In this document: positions 1 through 7,967 of the stretch, one piece after another
How positions within the stretch are numbered: position 1 is the stretch's first letter
Layout of the letters: the number at the start of each line of letters is the position of its first letter
From: Burkholderia seminalis DSM 23518
Lineage (GTDB): Bacteria; Pseudomonadota; Gammaproteobacteria; Burkholderiales; Burkholderiaceae
Assembly: GCF_902832885.1 (NCBI RefSeq)
Contig: NZ_CADFDK010000010.1
Coordinates: 62,001 to 126,000, forward strand
Length of the DNA: 64,000 nucleotides
Direction: 5' to 3'
Notes under the pieces: generated by a model
What the model saw: the letters and a program-made list of their open reading frames with translations, nothing else
What the model was told of the DNA's origin: nothing
Databases searched by the model: none
Program-made: the position numbers and the translations under genes

Positions 1-429
1 ACGCCGCCGAAGCTGAAGATCAAGACGGACGACTTCCGCGCGGGCGGGATGGACGCGACGGTCAAGGTCGATCAGGGCATGGAAGCGCTCGATGCGTCGT
101 TCTCTATGTCGACGATGGAATACGAAGTGCTGCGCTTCTTCGGTCTGGTGGATCAGGGGGCGTTCAACGCCGTTTTCCGCGCGGTCTTCATGGATCGCAG
201 CGGGAAGACGAAGAACGTCGCCGTGTATCTGCGCGGCATGCTCCACGAAGTCGATCCGGGCGACTGGAAGCCGGGCGACAAGTACGAGGCGAAATTCTCG
301 GTGTCGTGCGACTACTACAAGCTGGAGATCGCCGGAGCGATCGTGCACGAGATCGATGTCTTCGCGTCCAAGCGCGTGATCAACGGCGTCGATCAGCTCG
401 CCGAAGTTCGCAAGGGTCTCGGCATGTAA
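1..429 (+). CDS. Phage major tail tube protein (FII-like), 5' partial
   Basis: Structural protein that polymerises into the inner tube of a contractile phage tail. The frame is open from base 1. The residues before the ATG at 49 (PPKLKIKTDDFRAGGM) align with the P2 FII stretch PKL...YRGGGM, so the gene begins left of the window and the ATG at 49 is internal. The C-terminal half ends with VINGVDQLAEVRKGLGM, as in P2 FII (KVNGVDRLEQHRRNIGL). About 142 residues are visible of the usual 170. A strong hairpin terminator follows at 483-511. The sheath gene FI is expected just upstream. Confidence 0.9.
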   Translation, partial: TPPKLKIKTDDFRAGGMDATVKVDQGMEALDASFSMSTMEYEVLRFFGLVDQGAFNAVFRAVFMDRSGKTKNVAVYLRGMLHEVDPGDWKPGDKYEAKFSVSCDYYKLEIAGAIVHEIDVFASKRVINGVDQLAEVRKGLGM

Positions 430-482
430 TTGCCACGTCGACGTCACTCGACGGACACGCGTCAATGCTACTTTGTTTAATC

Positions 483-511
483 AATGGCGGGCCGACGGCT
501 CGCCATTTTTT
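483..511 (+). terminator. Intrinsic terminator/attenuator between FII and E
   Basis: Arms AATGGCGGGC and GCTCGCCATT pair over 10 bp with one G-U, around a 5-nt loop, and run into a stretch of T. It lies inside the tail operon between the tube gene and E, so it probably lowers expression of downstream tail genes relative to the abundant tube protein. Confidence 0.8.
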
Positions 512-527
512 CATTTCAGGAATCGCA

Positions 528-830
528 ATGGAAAAGGTCACGGTCCCGCTCGCTTATCCGATCAAACTCAATGGTGTCGAGTGCGACAAATTCACGATGC
601 GCCGGCCGAAGGTGCGCGACATGCGTGGTGCGCAGAAGCTCGCGCCGAACGACGCCGAGCAACAGGAGCTGATCCTGTTCGCGAATCTCGCCGACGTCTC
701 GCCCGACGACATCGAAGACATGGACATGGCTGATTACGAGCGCGTGCAGGACGCGTACTACTCCTTTCGATCCGTACGCGAAGCTGGACCGAAAGACGCT
801 CAAGGCGCTGGCGAAGCGGCTGGTGCGTGA
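528..830 (+). CDS. Phage tail assembly chaperone, gpE-like
   Basis: Small protein (100 aa) that in P2-like phages coats the tape measure during tail assembly together with a frameshifted longer form. The ATG at 528 starts the domain (MEKVTVPLAYPIKLNGVECDK) and fits the tail-assembly E family; upstream in-frame codons overlap the terminator at 483-511 and were rejected. The last 20 residues after the frameshift site (TCC TTT CGA at 762-770) look like an unselected tail. Position between FII and T matches P2 E. Function is taken from family and order; the frameshift is described separately. Confidence 0.85.
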   Translation: MEKVTVPLAYPIKLNGVECDKFTMRRPKVRDMRGAQKLAPNDAEQQELILFANLADVSPDDIEDMDMADYERVQDAYYSFRSVREAGPKDAQGAGEAAGA

Positions 831-900
831 ATGCGGCATGTCGCCGACGTCGATCGACGAGATGACGGTCGACGACATGCTCTGGTGGTTGACGGATTGA
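769..900 (+). CDS. gpE' extension, probably made by +1 frameshift from gpE
   Basis: In the +1 frame relative to gpE an open stretch runs from 769 to the TGA at 898-900 and encodes DPYAKLDRKTLKALAKRLVR followed by a tail ending MTVDDMLWWLTD. That tail resembles the short P2 GpE/E' family, which has a conserved (L/M)xWR-like end. A slip on TTT to TTC at 765-768 in the context TCC TTT CGA would fuse residues 1-80 of gpE to these 43 codons, giving 123 aa. An internal ATG at 838 in this frame has no convincing ribosome binding site. Frameshifting is an inference; the alternative is separate translation from 838. Confidence 0.7.
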   Translation, partial: DPYAKLDRKTLKALAKRLVRECGMSPTSIDEMTVDDMLWWLTD

Positions 901-910
901 GGGGGCCGGG

Positions 911-3361
911 ATGGCGAAAGACTTAGCGCTTGGCATCGTGATCGGCGGGGCCGTCTCGGCAACGTTCGGGAAGGCGATCACCGACACTTCGTCGAAGATC
1001 GACGCGATGAAGAAGCGGGCGAACGACTCGCGGCTCTGGCAGCGCCAGATCGGCGAGACGATGCGCCTGCAGGACGAGTTCCGCCGGTTGCATTCGGCGG
1101 GCGACAGCGCGGCGGACGGCATTCGCCGCAAGCTCGACAGCAATCTGAAATCGCTGCGAGACGCTGGCATCGAGGTCGGCCGGCTCGATCGGGCGTATGC
1201 GCAGCTCGGGCGAACCGCTCGCGGGCTGGATCTGAAGGTGGCCGGCCGCGAGCGGTTGGCAGCCGGGCAAGAGGCCGGTCGCGGCGTGATCGGCGATGCG
1301 ATGAAGCTGACGGCGGCCGTCGCGGTGCCGGCGACGATCTCGGCGAACTATCAGGCGATCATCCGCGACATCGCGATCAAGGCCGGCATCGCGCGCACGC
1401 AGGAAGAAGCCGCGATGGGGGCGCGGATCAGGCGTGACGCCGGGGCGAACGGTATCGGCCGCAACGAGCTGGCCGACGCCGTCAACCAGATGGTCGCGGG
1501 CGGCATGGATCTGGATCGCGCGCTCAACTTCGCGCCGCTGGTTGCGAAGTTCTCGATCGGCCAAGGGGCGACAACTGTCGAGACCGCGAAGATGATCCAA
1601 GCGCTGCAGCAGAACGCGGAGATCGTCGACCCGAAGCAGATGTCGAAGGCGCTGGAATCGATCGCGTATCTCGGCAAGGAAGGGTCGTTCGAGTCCGTCG
1701 ACATGGCGCGGTGGTTCCCGGTGCTGCTCGCCGAAATGAAGAAGATCGGCATCACCGGGCAGGACTCGGTGACGCAGCTCGGGGCGATGCTCCAGGTGCA
1801 GATGAAGACGGCCGGCAGTTCGGACGAAGCCGCGAACAACCTGAAGAACTGGTTTTCGAAGATTGGCTCGGGCGAAACCGAGCGCAACTATGCGAAGGCC
1901 GGCGTCGACTATCAGGCAAAGATGCGCGAGGCGATCGGCAAGGGCTGGTCGACGCTGGAAGCGTCGTTCGTGCTCGCTCGCGCGTACATCGAGCGTGTCG
2001 ACCCGGCCAAGGCGAAGCAGCTCGCGGCTGCGGCGAAGCAGTTCAATTCGGAGATGGACCCCGCCAAGCGACAGACGCAGATGGCCGCGTTCGCCGAGAC
2101 GATGAAGACCGGCGACCTGTTCAACGACATGCAGGTCAAGGCGGCGCTGACGGCGTACATGCAGAACGCCGAGCTGTATTCGAACCTGAAGCGCAACGCG
2201 CAGCAGGCGAGCGGCGAGATCCAGAAGGATCTGGAAGCGCGTCGGGAGACGTCCAAACAGATCTGGAGCGAGGTTGGGCAGCGGTGGGACGACGCGATGC
2301 GCAGCATTGGCGACGCGTTGCGTCCGATCACGGATCGCGTCGGCGAGGCGGCGAAGGGGGCCGGCAGCGGTATCCAGTCCGCAGCAGACAGCGCCCCGAA
2401 GGCGACTGCCGCTGTCGTCGGCATTGCCGGCACGGTGCTGGCGGTGCGCGGAGCAAAGGCACTTTGGAGCATCGGTCGCGGCATGTTCGATATCGCGCGC
2501 GGGACCTTGCTGGCGCGTGGTGGTCGAGGGGCTGCGGGGCGTGCAGGTGGTGCAGGTGCTGCGGGCGGTGCTGTCGGGCGCGCGCTGGACGCGATCGGCG
2601 GGGCTGCGAGCGCGGCTGGGGGCGTGCAGCGCGTGTTTGTCGTGAACATGCCCGGCGGTGGCGTCGGAGGTGGTGGCCTTGGCGATCTGATGGGCGGTGG
2701 GCGTGCCGGTCGAGCCGCACGTCGTGCGGCAGCTCGGGCGGGGCGGCTCGGGAGGATCGGGCGGGTCGTCAACGCGGGGCGTGCGCTCTTCGGTCGGGTT
2801 GCGCCGTGGGCTGGGAAGCTGGCCGTCGCGGGGACCGTCCTGAAGTTCGGCCTTGCGGCTCGCGAAGCGTATGCCGTCGCGTCGAGCACTGATACGAACG
2901 AGCGGAAGGCGAGCCGCTTCGCCGGCATCGCCGGCAGTCTCGCGGGTGGCGTGATCGGCGCGAAGGTCGGGGCGACGATTGGTGCGCTCGGCGGGCCAAT
3001 CGGGTCTGCGGTCGTCGGCGTGATTGGCGGGGCTCTCGGGACGTTCGTCGGCGACAAGGCATTGAGCGCCATCGCGAGCAAGTTTCTGAGCAGGAAACCG
3101 GACGAGGTGCCCGCGAACGCCGAAGCGGTTGCCAAGGCAGCGAAGGCTGCTGAGAGTCCGGCGGCAGATAGCCGCTTCGGGCCGCGTATCGATCAGAAGA
3201 ACACGTTCGCGCCGGTCTTCCACGTGAAGATCGAAGCGAGCGATGCCGACATGACGAACAAGTTCCTCGCGCAGGTCAGTCCGCTGCTGACGCGGGCGCT
3301 GGACGAGCATCAACGCAAGGCGAACAGTCGAACGGCAATGTTCGACGCGCCGCATATGTAA
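911..3361 (+). CDS. Phage tail tape measure protein, gpT-like
   Basis: Scaffold that sets tail tube length and is ejected with the DNA. The 816-aa product is about the size of P2 gpT (815 aa), so tail length should be similar. The N-terminal third is alpha-helical and basic with a TP901-type tape measure core (residues about 130-400). The middle is Ala/Gly-rich with hydrophobic segments (about 490-580 and 635-725), usual for the part that contacts the host membrane. The ATG at 911 has a GGGGG stretch upstream as a weak ribosome binding site and lies 10 nt after the gpE' stop, as expected for a chaperone-tape measure pair. Confidence 0.92.
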   Translation: MAKDLALGIVIGGAVSATFGKAITDTSSKIDAMKKRANDSRLWQRQIGETMRLQDEFRRLHSAGDSAADGIRRKLDSNLKSLRDAGIEVGRLDRAYAQLGRTARGLDLKVAGRERLAAGQEAGRGVIGDAMKLTAAVAVPATISANYQAIIRDIAIKAGIARTQEEAAMGARIRRDAGANGIGRNELADAVNQMVAGGMDLDRALNFAPLVAKFSIGQGATTVETAKMIQALQQNAEIVDPKQMSKALESIAYLGKEGSFESVDMARWFPVLLAEMKKIGITGQDSVTQLGAMLQVQMKTAGSSDEAANNLKNWFSKIGSGETERNYAKAGVDYQAKMREAIGKGWSTLEASFVLARAYIERVDPAKAKQLAAAAKQFNSEMDPAKRQTQMAAFAETMKTGDLFNDMQVKAALTAYMQNAELYSNLKRNAQQASGEIQKDLEARRETSKQIWSEVGQRWDDAMRSIGDALRPITDRVGEAAKGAGSGIQSAADSAPKATAAVVGIAGTVLAVRGAKALWSIGRGMFDIARGTLLARGGRGAAGRAGGAGAAGGAVGRALDAIGGAASAAGGVQRVFVVNMPGGGVGGGGLGDLMGGGRAGRAARRAAARAGRLGRIGRVVNAGRALFGRVAPWAGKLAVAGTVLKFGLAAREAYAVASSTDTNERKASRFAGIAGSLAGGVIGAKVGATIGALGGPIGSAVVGVIGGALGTFVGDKALSAIASKFLSRKPDEVPANAEAVAKAAKAAESPAADSRFGPRIDQKNTFAPVFHVKIEASDADMTNKFLAQVSPLLTRALDEHQRKANSRTAMFDAPHM

Positions 3362-3371
3362 GGGAGGCGCT

Positions 3372-4250
3372 ATGGATGTGATCCGCCAGATCACGGGGGC
3401 CGCGACGCAGGCGGGAATCGCGACTGAGCGCGTGCGCCAGATGGTTCGCATATTCGACCGGAACCGTGCGGCCAGCATGGCGACAGTCGACGTGCTGCAG
3501 CGTCTCGCGACCGGCAATCTCAGCAGCGCGGCCGAGCTGCTGACGGGCGCGACGAGCGCGCTGTCGGTGGCGTCGGATTTGTTTCCGCAGGTCGGCGCGG
3601 TCATGCGCAGCTTCAATGCGACGCAGGCGTCGATCGGCTCGATTCTGAAGGCCGTCGACGGATCGAATTTCCCCCTTGTGCGGGCTGCCGCTGACAGCGT
3701 GAAGTCTGCATTGGGTGGGGCATGGAATCAGTTCAACGCGGCGGTTGGCCTGAAGGACTCGGCGGTGATGGATGTGATCAAGTCGACGGGCATCGGGTCG
3801 ATGCTGTCGGGTCTGGTCGACGGGGCGTCGTCGAGCACGCCGCACCTGATGACGATGACGACGGATGCAGGCGACGCCTTCCACTTCAACCTGTCGACGG
3901 CTGCTCACGACAAGTTGCGGCGGGCGACGCGGTATCGAGTCGCGTCTCAGGAGCGCCTGAATCGTCAGGAGGCGCTGCAGCCGGTCAGTGAAGGGGGCGA
4001 GACGATCACGCTGTCGGGCGTCGTGTTTCCGTCACTCGGTGCCGGCACGAAGCAGATCAGCCGGCTGCGTGCGATCGGCGGCCGGATGAAGCCCGTGCAG
4101 CTCACGACGGGCGACGGCGAAGTGCTCGGCCGCTGGCTGTTGCAGGCGATCGAGGAGGAACAGGACGCGCTGCTCGCGGACGGCATGCCGCGCAAACAAA
4201 CATTCTCGGTGGAGTTCGGCCGCTATGGCGAAGACTTTAAGAACGTCTGA
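3372..4250 (+). CDS. Phage tail completion protein, gpU-like, with N-terminal extension
   Basis: The C-terminal half (about residues 185-285) carries the P2 gpU signature: GETITLSGVVFP, a Gly-rich stretch, LRAIGGRMKPVQL, a glycine-rich linker, then LLADGMPRKQTFSVEFGRYG, comparable to P2 FFADGTPRKIDFTLSLTRV. gpU caps the tail tube. P2 gpU is about 159 aa; this one is 292 aa because of an extra 150-180 residue helical region with no family I recognise. It starts 10 nt after gpT and overlaps gpX by 26 nt. Confidence 0.85.
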   Translation: MDVIRQITGAATQAGIATERVRQMVRIFDRNRAASMATVDVLQRLATGNLSSAAELLTGATSALSVASDLFPQVGAVMRSFNATQASIGSILKAVDGSNFPLVRAAADSVKSALGGAWNQFNAAVGLKDSAVMDVIKSTGIGSMLSGLVDGASSSTPHLMTMTTDAGDAFHFNLSTAAHDKLRRATRYRVASQERLNRQEALQPVSEGGETITLSGVVFPSLGAGTKQISRLRAIGGRMKPVQLTTGDGEVLGRWLLQAIEEEQDALLADGMPRKQTFSVEFGRYGEDFKNV

Positions 4251-4431
4251 CGGCGACGTGCTCGACACGCTCTGCTATCGGTACTACGGAACGCTGCAGG
4301 GCACCGTCGAGGCCGTCTACGACGCGAATCCGGGGCTGGCGAATCAACGGCAGCCGTTTGCGTCTGGTGTCGAGATCGTGATGCCGGATCTCGATGCGCC
4401 GCGCGTCGAGTCGGTCCAGCTCTGGACTTAG
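4225..4431 (+). CDS. Phage tail protein X (LysM-like)
   Basis: A 68-aa protein of the P2 gpX family. It has the LysM-like pattern: DGDVLDTLCYRYYG, then VEAVYDANPGLA, then LPxG-like FASGVEIVMPDL. It is a small baseplate or tail-completion component and always sits just before D. The start overlaps the end of gpU, so translation is probably coupled. Confidence 0.9.
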   Translation: MAKTLRTSDGDVLDTLCYRYYGTLQGTVEAVYDANPGLANQRQPFASGVEIVMPDLDAPRVESVQLWT

Positions 4432-4440
4432 CGAGGGGCG

Positions 4441-5490
4441 ATGGAAGCGATTTTTCAGGTGGTCGCAAACGGCTCGGACGTGACGAAGGTGATTCAGGAC
4501 CGCGTGCTGGAGATCCGGGCGATCGACAAACCCGGTCTAGACGCCGACGAGTGCACGATCACGCTCGACGATCGTGACGGCCGCATCGAATTCCCGCCGA
4601 AGGGCGCGACGTTGAAGGTGTCGATCGGATGGGACGGTATGGGGCTGTCGATGCTCGGCGAGTACGCCGTCGACGAGGTCGGATTGCGCGGGCCGCCGGC
4701 CAGTGTCGTGATCCGGGGGAAGCCCGCGAACATGCGCGCGACGTCGAAGACGCAGCGATACGGGAGCTGGTCGAACGCGAAGCTGGCCGACATCGTCGGA
4801 GACGTCGCGCGTCGTAACAAGTGGTCGGCCGCGTGCGACGTCGACGTCGTCGTGCCGCGCATCGACCAGTTCGGCGAGAGCGATCTGCACTTCATCACGC
4901 GCGTGGCTCGGCAGTACGGTGCGACGGCGACGGTCAAGGCCGGCAAGCTGATCGTCCTGCCGCGCGGCGGCGGCAAGAGCGCGAGCGGCAAGCCGCTGCC
5001 GATCGTCACGCTCACGCCGGGCGACCTGCTCGATTACGACATCAATTTCCCGGATCGCGCGAGCTTCGCGGCCGTGCGCACGAAGGTGCATGACCGCAAG
5101 ACGGGGAAGAAGATCGACCTGACGATCCCGAATCCGGACGCCCCGCCAGGTGCGTCCGCGGTGCATACCGAGCGTCACGCATTTGCCAGTCCAGAAGCCG
5201 CGAAAGCGGGGGCAACATCGCGAATGGCGACGCTCAACCGACACACGTCGACGAGCCGGCTGACGATGCGCGGCCGCGCCGATCTGTCGGCCGAGAAGAC
5301 GATCGCGCTGCAGGGATTCAAGAAGGGCGTGGACGGCGAGTTTCTGATCGAGTCGGTCGAACACACATTCGCGTCACGCGGGTGGATCACGGTCGTCACA
5401 TTGAATGGAGGGAACAAGGGGAAAGCGAAGGTCGGACACGGGAAGAAGAAGGGCAAGAAGATCGATCTGGTGGTGCCGGCGCCGAAGTAA
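4441..5490 (+). CDS. Phage late control / baseplate hub protein D
   Basis: A 349-aa gpD family protein, which forms the baseplate hub at the tube tip (structurally like VgrG/gp27). Early on it shows VTKVIQDRVLEIRAIDKPGL and a DECTITLDDRDGRIEFPPKG motif typical of the family, then SDLHFITRVARQYGATATVKAGKLI in the second half. The C-terminus is Lys-rich (GKKKGKKIDLVVPAPK). The ATG at 4441 follows a GAGGGG ribosome binding site. The tail operon ends with a terminator 22 nt later. Confidence 0.92.
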   Translation: MEAIFQVVANGSDVTKVIQDRVLEIRAIDKPGLDADECTITLDDRDGRIEFPPKGATLKVSIGWDGMGLSMLGEYAVDEVGLRGPPASVVIRGKPANMRATSKTQRYGSWSNAKLADIVGDVARRNKWSAACDVDVVVPRIDQFGESDLHFITRVARQYGATATVKAGKLIVLPRGGGKSASGKPLPIVTLTPGDLLDYDINFPDRASFAAVRTKVHDRKTGKKIDLTIPNPDAPPGASAVHTERHAFASPEAAKAGATSRMATLNRHTSTSRLTMRGRADLSAEKTIALQGFKKGVDGEFLIESVEHTFASRGWITVVTLNGGNKGKAKVGHGKKKGKKIDLVVPAPK

Positions 5491-5511
5491 CGCCGCGCAC
5501 TGTTATTTGAA

Positions 5512-5547
5512 GGCCGCTCACGGGCAACCGGAGCGGCCTTTCTTTTT
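5512..5547 (+). terminator. Intrinsic terminator after gene D
   Basis: GGCCGCTC and GAGCGGCC form an 8-bp stem with an 11-nt loop, followed by TTTCTTTTT. It separates the tail operon from the lysis operon. Confidence 0.85.
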
Positions 5548-5565
5548 ATCGGGCAAGGGGAACCG

Positions 5566-5850
5566 ATGCAAGACCATGAAAAGACGATTCTGGAGCTGAT
5601 CATCATGGGCGGTTTGATTGGCATCGCGAAGGTGTTGGTGGGCAACGAACATTTGACGCTCCGGCTCGTTGCCGGCCGTGCCGTGTTGGGGTCGGCGACG
5701 TCGATGGTGGCCGGGCTTGCGCTGCTGCAGATCCCGGATCTGCCGCCGATCGCGCTGCTCGGGCTCGGTAGTGCGCTCGGCATTGTCGGGTCGCAGTACC
5801 TCGAAGTGCTGCTGCGGCGGCACGCGAAGCGTGTGTTTGGGGAGAAGTAA
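5566..5850 (+). CDS. Putative phage holin
   Basis: A 94-aa protein with three predicted membrane segments (about residues 9-25, 34-55 and 61-80) and a short basic C-terminus (RRHAKRVFGEK), the layout of a three-segment holin. It would form the inner-membrane lesion that releases the endolysin. It has an AAGGGG ribosome binding site and is followed 2 nt later by the endolysin gene. No residue-level family match is claimed; the call rests on topology and place in the lysis cassette. Confidence 0.8.
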   Translation: MQDHEKTILELIIMGGLIGIAKVLVGNEHLTLRLVAGRAVLGSATSMVAGLALLQIPDLPPIALLGLGSALGIVGSQYLEVLLRRHAKRVFGEK

Positions 5851-5852
5851 CG

Positions 5853-6347
5853 ATGGCGCGAATCAGTGTTGCCGCCGCAGGCGGAAAGAACCGTGTGGCG
5901 TTTCTCGACACGGTCGCGGTGAGCGAGATCGGCGCGGCGTTGCTGGCGAAGTCGGACGACGGCTACAACGTGCTGGTCGGTTCGACCGCGTCGCGTCCGC
6001 TGCTGTTCTCCAGCTACGTGTCACATCCGAATGTGCTCAACCGGCAGATCCGTGTGCCGTCGACGGCGGCTGGCCGCTATCAGATCCTGACGCGCTGGTG
6101 GCGGATCTATCAAGCGCAGATGAAGCTGCCCGACTTCGGGCCGGTGTCGCAGGACCGGTACGCGTTGCAGCAACTGCGCGAGCACGGCGCATTGCCGTTG
6201 ATCGACGCGGGACGGTTTCGTGAAGCCATCGCCAAGGTGTCGAACGTATGGGCCAGTTTGCCGGGGGCCGGCTACGGCCAGCATGAGAACGACATCGAGC
6301 ATTTGCTGGCCGCGTATCGCGCGGCCGGCGGGGAGGTGGTCGCATGA
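5853..6347 (+). CDS. Endolysin, lambda R-like lytic transglycosylase
   Basis: A 164-aa protein that follows lambda gpR closely: AFLDTVAVSEIG (catalytic Glu25, equal to lambda Glu19), YNVLVGS, AAGRYQILTRWWRIYQAQ, SQDRYALQQLREHGALPLID, and VWASLPGAGYGQHE. It cleaves peptidoglycan glycan strands to 1,6-anhydro-muramic ends. There is no signal peptide or SAR segment, so it depends on a holin to reach the periplasm. It overlaps Rz by 4 nt (ATGA). Confidence 0.93.
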   Translation: MARISVAAAGGKNRVAFLDTVAVSEIGAALLAKSDDGYNVLVGSTASRPLLFSSYVSHPNVLNRQIRVPSTAAGRYQILTRWWRIYQAQMKLPDFGPVSQDRYALQQLREHGALPLIDAGRFREAIAKVSNVWASLPGAGYGQHENDIEHLLAAYRAAGGEVVA

Positions 6348-6838
6348 CATGGATCGATCCGCGTATCTGGCTGCTCGTCGTTGCCGGCGTCGTTGCCGGC
6401 TCGGCCTGCGGTTACTTCAAGGGACACCGTGACGCTGATCAATCCGCGAAGGTCGCGGATCAGGCGAGGCAGATCGATGACCTTCGGAACGAACGAAACG
6501 AGATTCGCCGCCGGCTGGCGGCACAAGAGGGGATCGCAACCGATGCTGCAAAGAAACGTGATCAGGCGGTCGCTGATGCCGCTACTGCCGATGCTGCTGC
6601 TGACGGCCTGCGCAAGCAGGTCGCAGTGCTCGTTGCCGACGTCCGGCGTGCCAGCGCTTCGGCCGGAAGCCCGGCAGCCGGCGACGCCCTCGATCTGCTT
6701 GCCGACGTGTTCGGCCGGGCTGACGAGCGCGCGGGAGAGCTGGCGAAGATCGCTGACGAGCGGGGCATCGCCGGCCAGCAGTGCGAGCGCAGTTATGACG
6801 CGTTGATCGGCGACGCGCAATCCAATCTGCCGCAGTAG
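6344..6838 (+). CDS. i-spanin Rz
   Basis: Inner-membrane spanin subunit (164 aa): a single N-terminal membrane anchor (about residues 9-25) followed by a long charged coiled-coil periplasmic region (residues 30-130). Rz and Rz1 together bridge and fuse the inner and outer membranes at the last step of lysis. Identified by topology, by place right after the endolysin, and by an embedded lipoprotein gene (Rz1) in the +1 frame. The start is coupled to the endolysin stop. Confidence 0.88.
   Translation: MTWIDPRIWLLVVAGVVAGSACGYFKGHRDADQSAKVADQARQIDDLRNERNEIRRRLAAQEGIATDAAKKRDQAVADAATADAAADGLRKQVAVLVADVRRASASAGSPAAGDALDLLADVFGRADERAGELAKIADERGIAGQQCERSYDALIGDAQSNLPQ
6543..6806 (+). CDS. o-spanin Rz1, lipoprotein embedded in Rz
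   Basis: An 87-aa frame wholly inside Rz, starting at the ATG at 6543. It has a basic N-terminus (MLQRNVIRRS), a hydrophobic core and the lipobox LTAC with the lipidated Cys at residue 23, then a Pro/Ser-rich mature part. This is the standard embedded Rz1 arrangement. Longer upstream in-frame starts would place the lipobox in the middle of the protein and were rejected. Confidence 0.88.
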   Translation: MLQRNVIRRSLMPLLPMLLLTACASRSQCSLPTSGVPALRPEARQPATPSICLPTCSAGLTSARESWRRSLTSGASPASSASAVMTR

Positions 6839-6875
6839 CGCGACGATCGAGGCCGAGCGGTCTCGAAAGAAACAG

Positions 6876-6916
6876 GGCGACCGGGGGAATGTTCGCGCAT
6901 TTACCCGGTCGCCTTT
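6876..6916 (+). terminator. Intrinsic terminator after lysis cassette
   Basis: GGCGACCGGG and CCCGGTCGCC form a perfect 10-bp stem followed by TTT. It ends the lysis operon before the methylase gene. Confidence 0.75.
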
Positions 6917-7005
6917 CCACTGTCTGAGCCAGTGAATCAGCCAAGGCCCTGTTTACCTACGTAGGCGGGCCGGATTCTACACCAAGTTTAAAAACGGCTT
7001 TCACA

Positions 7006-7794
7006 ATGGCAAATCCCATCATTCCTTGGATCGGCGGTAAGCGCCGTCTCGCAGATCACCTCATCCCGCGTTTCCCGGCGCACGACTGCTATGTCGAAGT
7101 ATTCGCGGGCGGGGCTGCACTGTATTTTCTGCGGCCGCCGGCCAAGGTCGAAGTCATCAACGACGTGAACGGTGAGCTGGTCAACCTATATCGCGTCGTA
7201 CAGCATCACCTGGAGGAGTTCGTGCGTCAGTTCAAATGGGCGTTGACGAGCCGGCAGGTATTCGAGTGGCTGAAGCACACGGTCCCGGAAACGCTCACCG
7301 ATATCCAGCGTGCTGCGCGGTTTTACTACCTGCAGAAAAGTTGCTTTGGGGCGAAGCTCGAAGGTCAGACATTCGGCACGGCGACAACTGCGCCGCCCGG
7401 TCTGAACCTGCTGCGTATTGAGGAGGAACTGTCTGCAGCCCACCTACGGCTTGCGAACGCGTTCATCGAGCGGCTGGATTGGGCTGCTTGCATTGATCGA
7501 TACGATCGCCCGCATACGCTGTTCTACTTGGACCCACCGTATTACGAGACGGAAGGGTACGGCGTGGCGTTTCCGTTCGGCGAGTACGAGAAAATGGCGC
7601 ACCGCCTGCGGTCGATCAAGGGGCGCGCGATCGTGAGCCTCAATGACCATCCCGACATTCGGCGCGTGTTCGACGGCTTCCACATCGAGACCGTGCCGAT
7701 TCAATACACGGTTGGCGGTGGGAGGGGCGTCGAGCGAAACGAGCTGATCATTTTCAGTTGGGACGACGCGGCGCAGCCGGTCGGTCTGTTCTAG
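7006..7794 (+). CDS. Phage DNA adenine methylase (D12 class N6-MTase)
   Basis: A 262-aa Dam-like methyltransferase. It has PWIGGKRRL (residues 7-15), the SAM-binding FAGGAAL (33-39), the INDVNGELVNLY motif, and the catalytic DPPY (176-179). Phage enzymes of this class usually methylate GATC and protect phage DNA from restriction or alter gene control; the target here cannot be read from sequence. It stands alone between two terminators (6876-6916 and 7830-7853), so it has its own promoter, not identified. A 10-bp palindrome CCTACGTAGG lies 41 nt upstream. Confidence 0.92.
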   Translation: MANPIIPWIGGKRRLADHLIPRFPAHDCYVEVFAGGAALYFLRPPAKVEVINDVNGELVNLYRVVQHHLEEFVRQFKWALTSRQVFEWLKHTVPETLTDIQRAARFYYLQKSCFGAKLEGQTFGTATTAPPGLNLLRIEEELSAAHLRLANAFIERLDWAACIDRYDRPHTLFYLDPPYYETEGYGVAFPFGEYEKMAHRLRSIKGRAIVSLNDHPDIRRVFDGFHIETVPIQYTVGGGRGVERNELIIFSWDDAAQPVGLF

Positions 7795-7829
7795 CGGACG
7801 GCTCGGCCGCAGGTCCGTTCCGATGGCGT

Positions 7830-7853
7830 ACCCCGCAATTCTGCGGGGTTGTT
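7830..7853 (+). terminator. Intrinsic terminator after methylase
   Basis: ACCCCGCA and TGCGGGGT pair as an 8-bp stem with a 4-nt loop, followed by TGTTT. The next 110 nt are AT-richer and lead into the PAAR cassette. Confidence 0.75.
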
Positions 7854-7967
7854 TGGCGGTAGGCGCATTGGCTAAATGTCACATTTGGTCAAGTCGCCTT
7901 CCGACGCTCGACAACCGCCTGTTGCTCGGGTAATAGTCGGATCATTAGAAACCGAGAGGGCCTGCGT

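Noticed and set aside
923-3616. Very long minus-strand open frame opposite the tape measure gene
   Set aside because: It is the GC-rich antisense shadow of T; composition is Arg/Pro-rich with no domain, and plus-strand gene order is continuous.
6956-6965. CCTACGTAGG palindrome before the methylase
   Set aside because: Ten-bp palindrome only; no second copy or known operator match, so no function is claimed.
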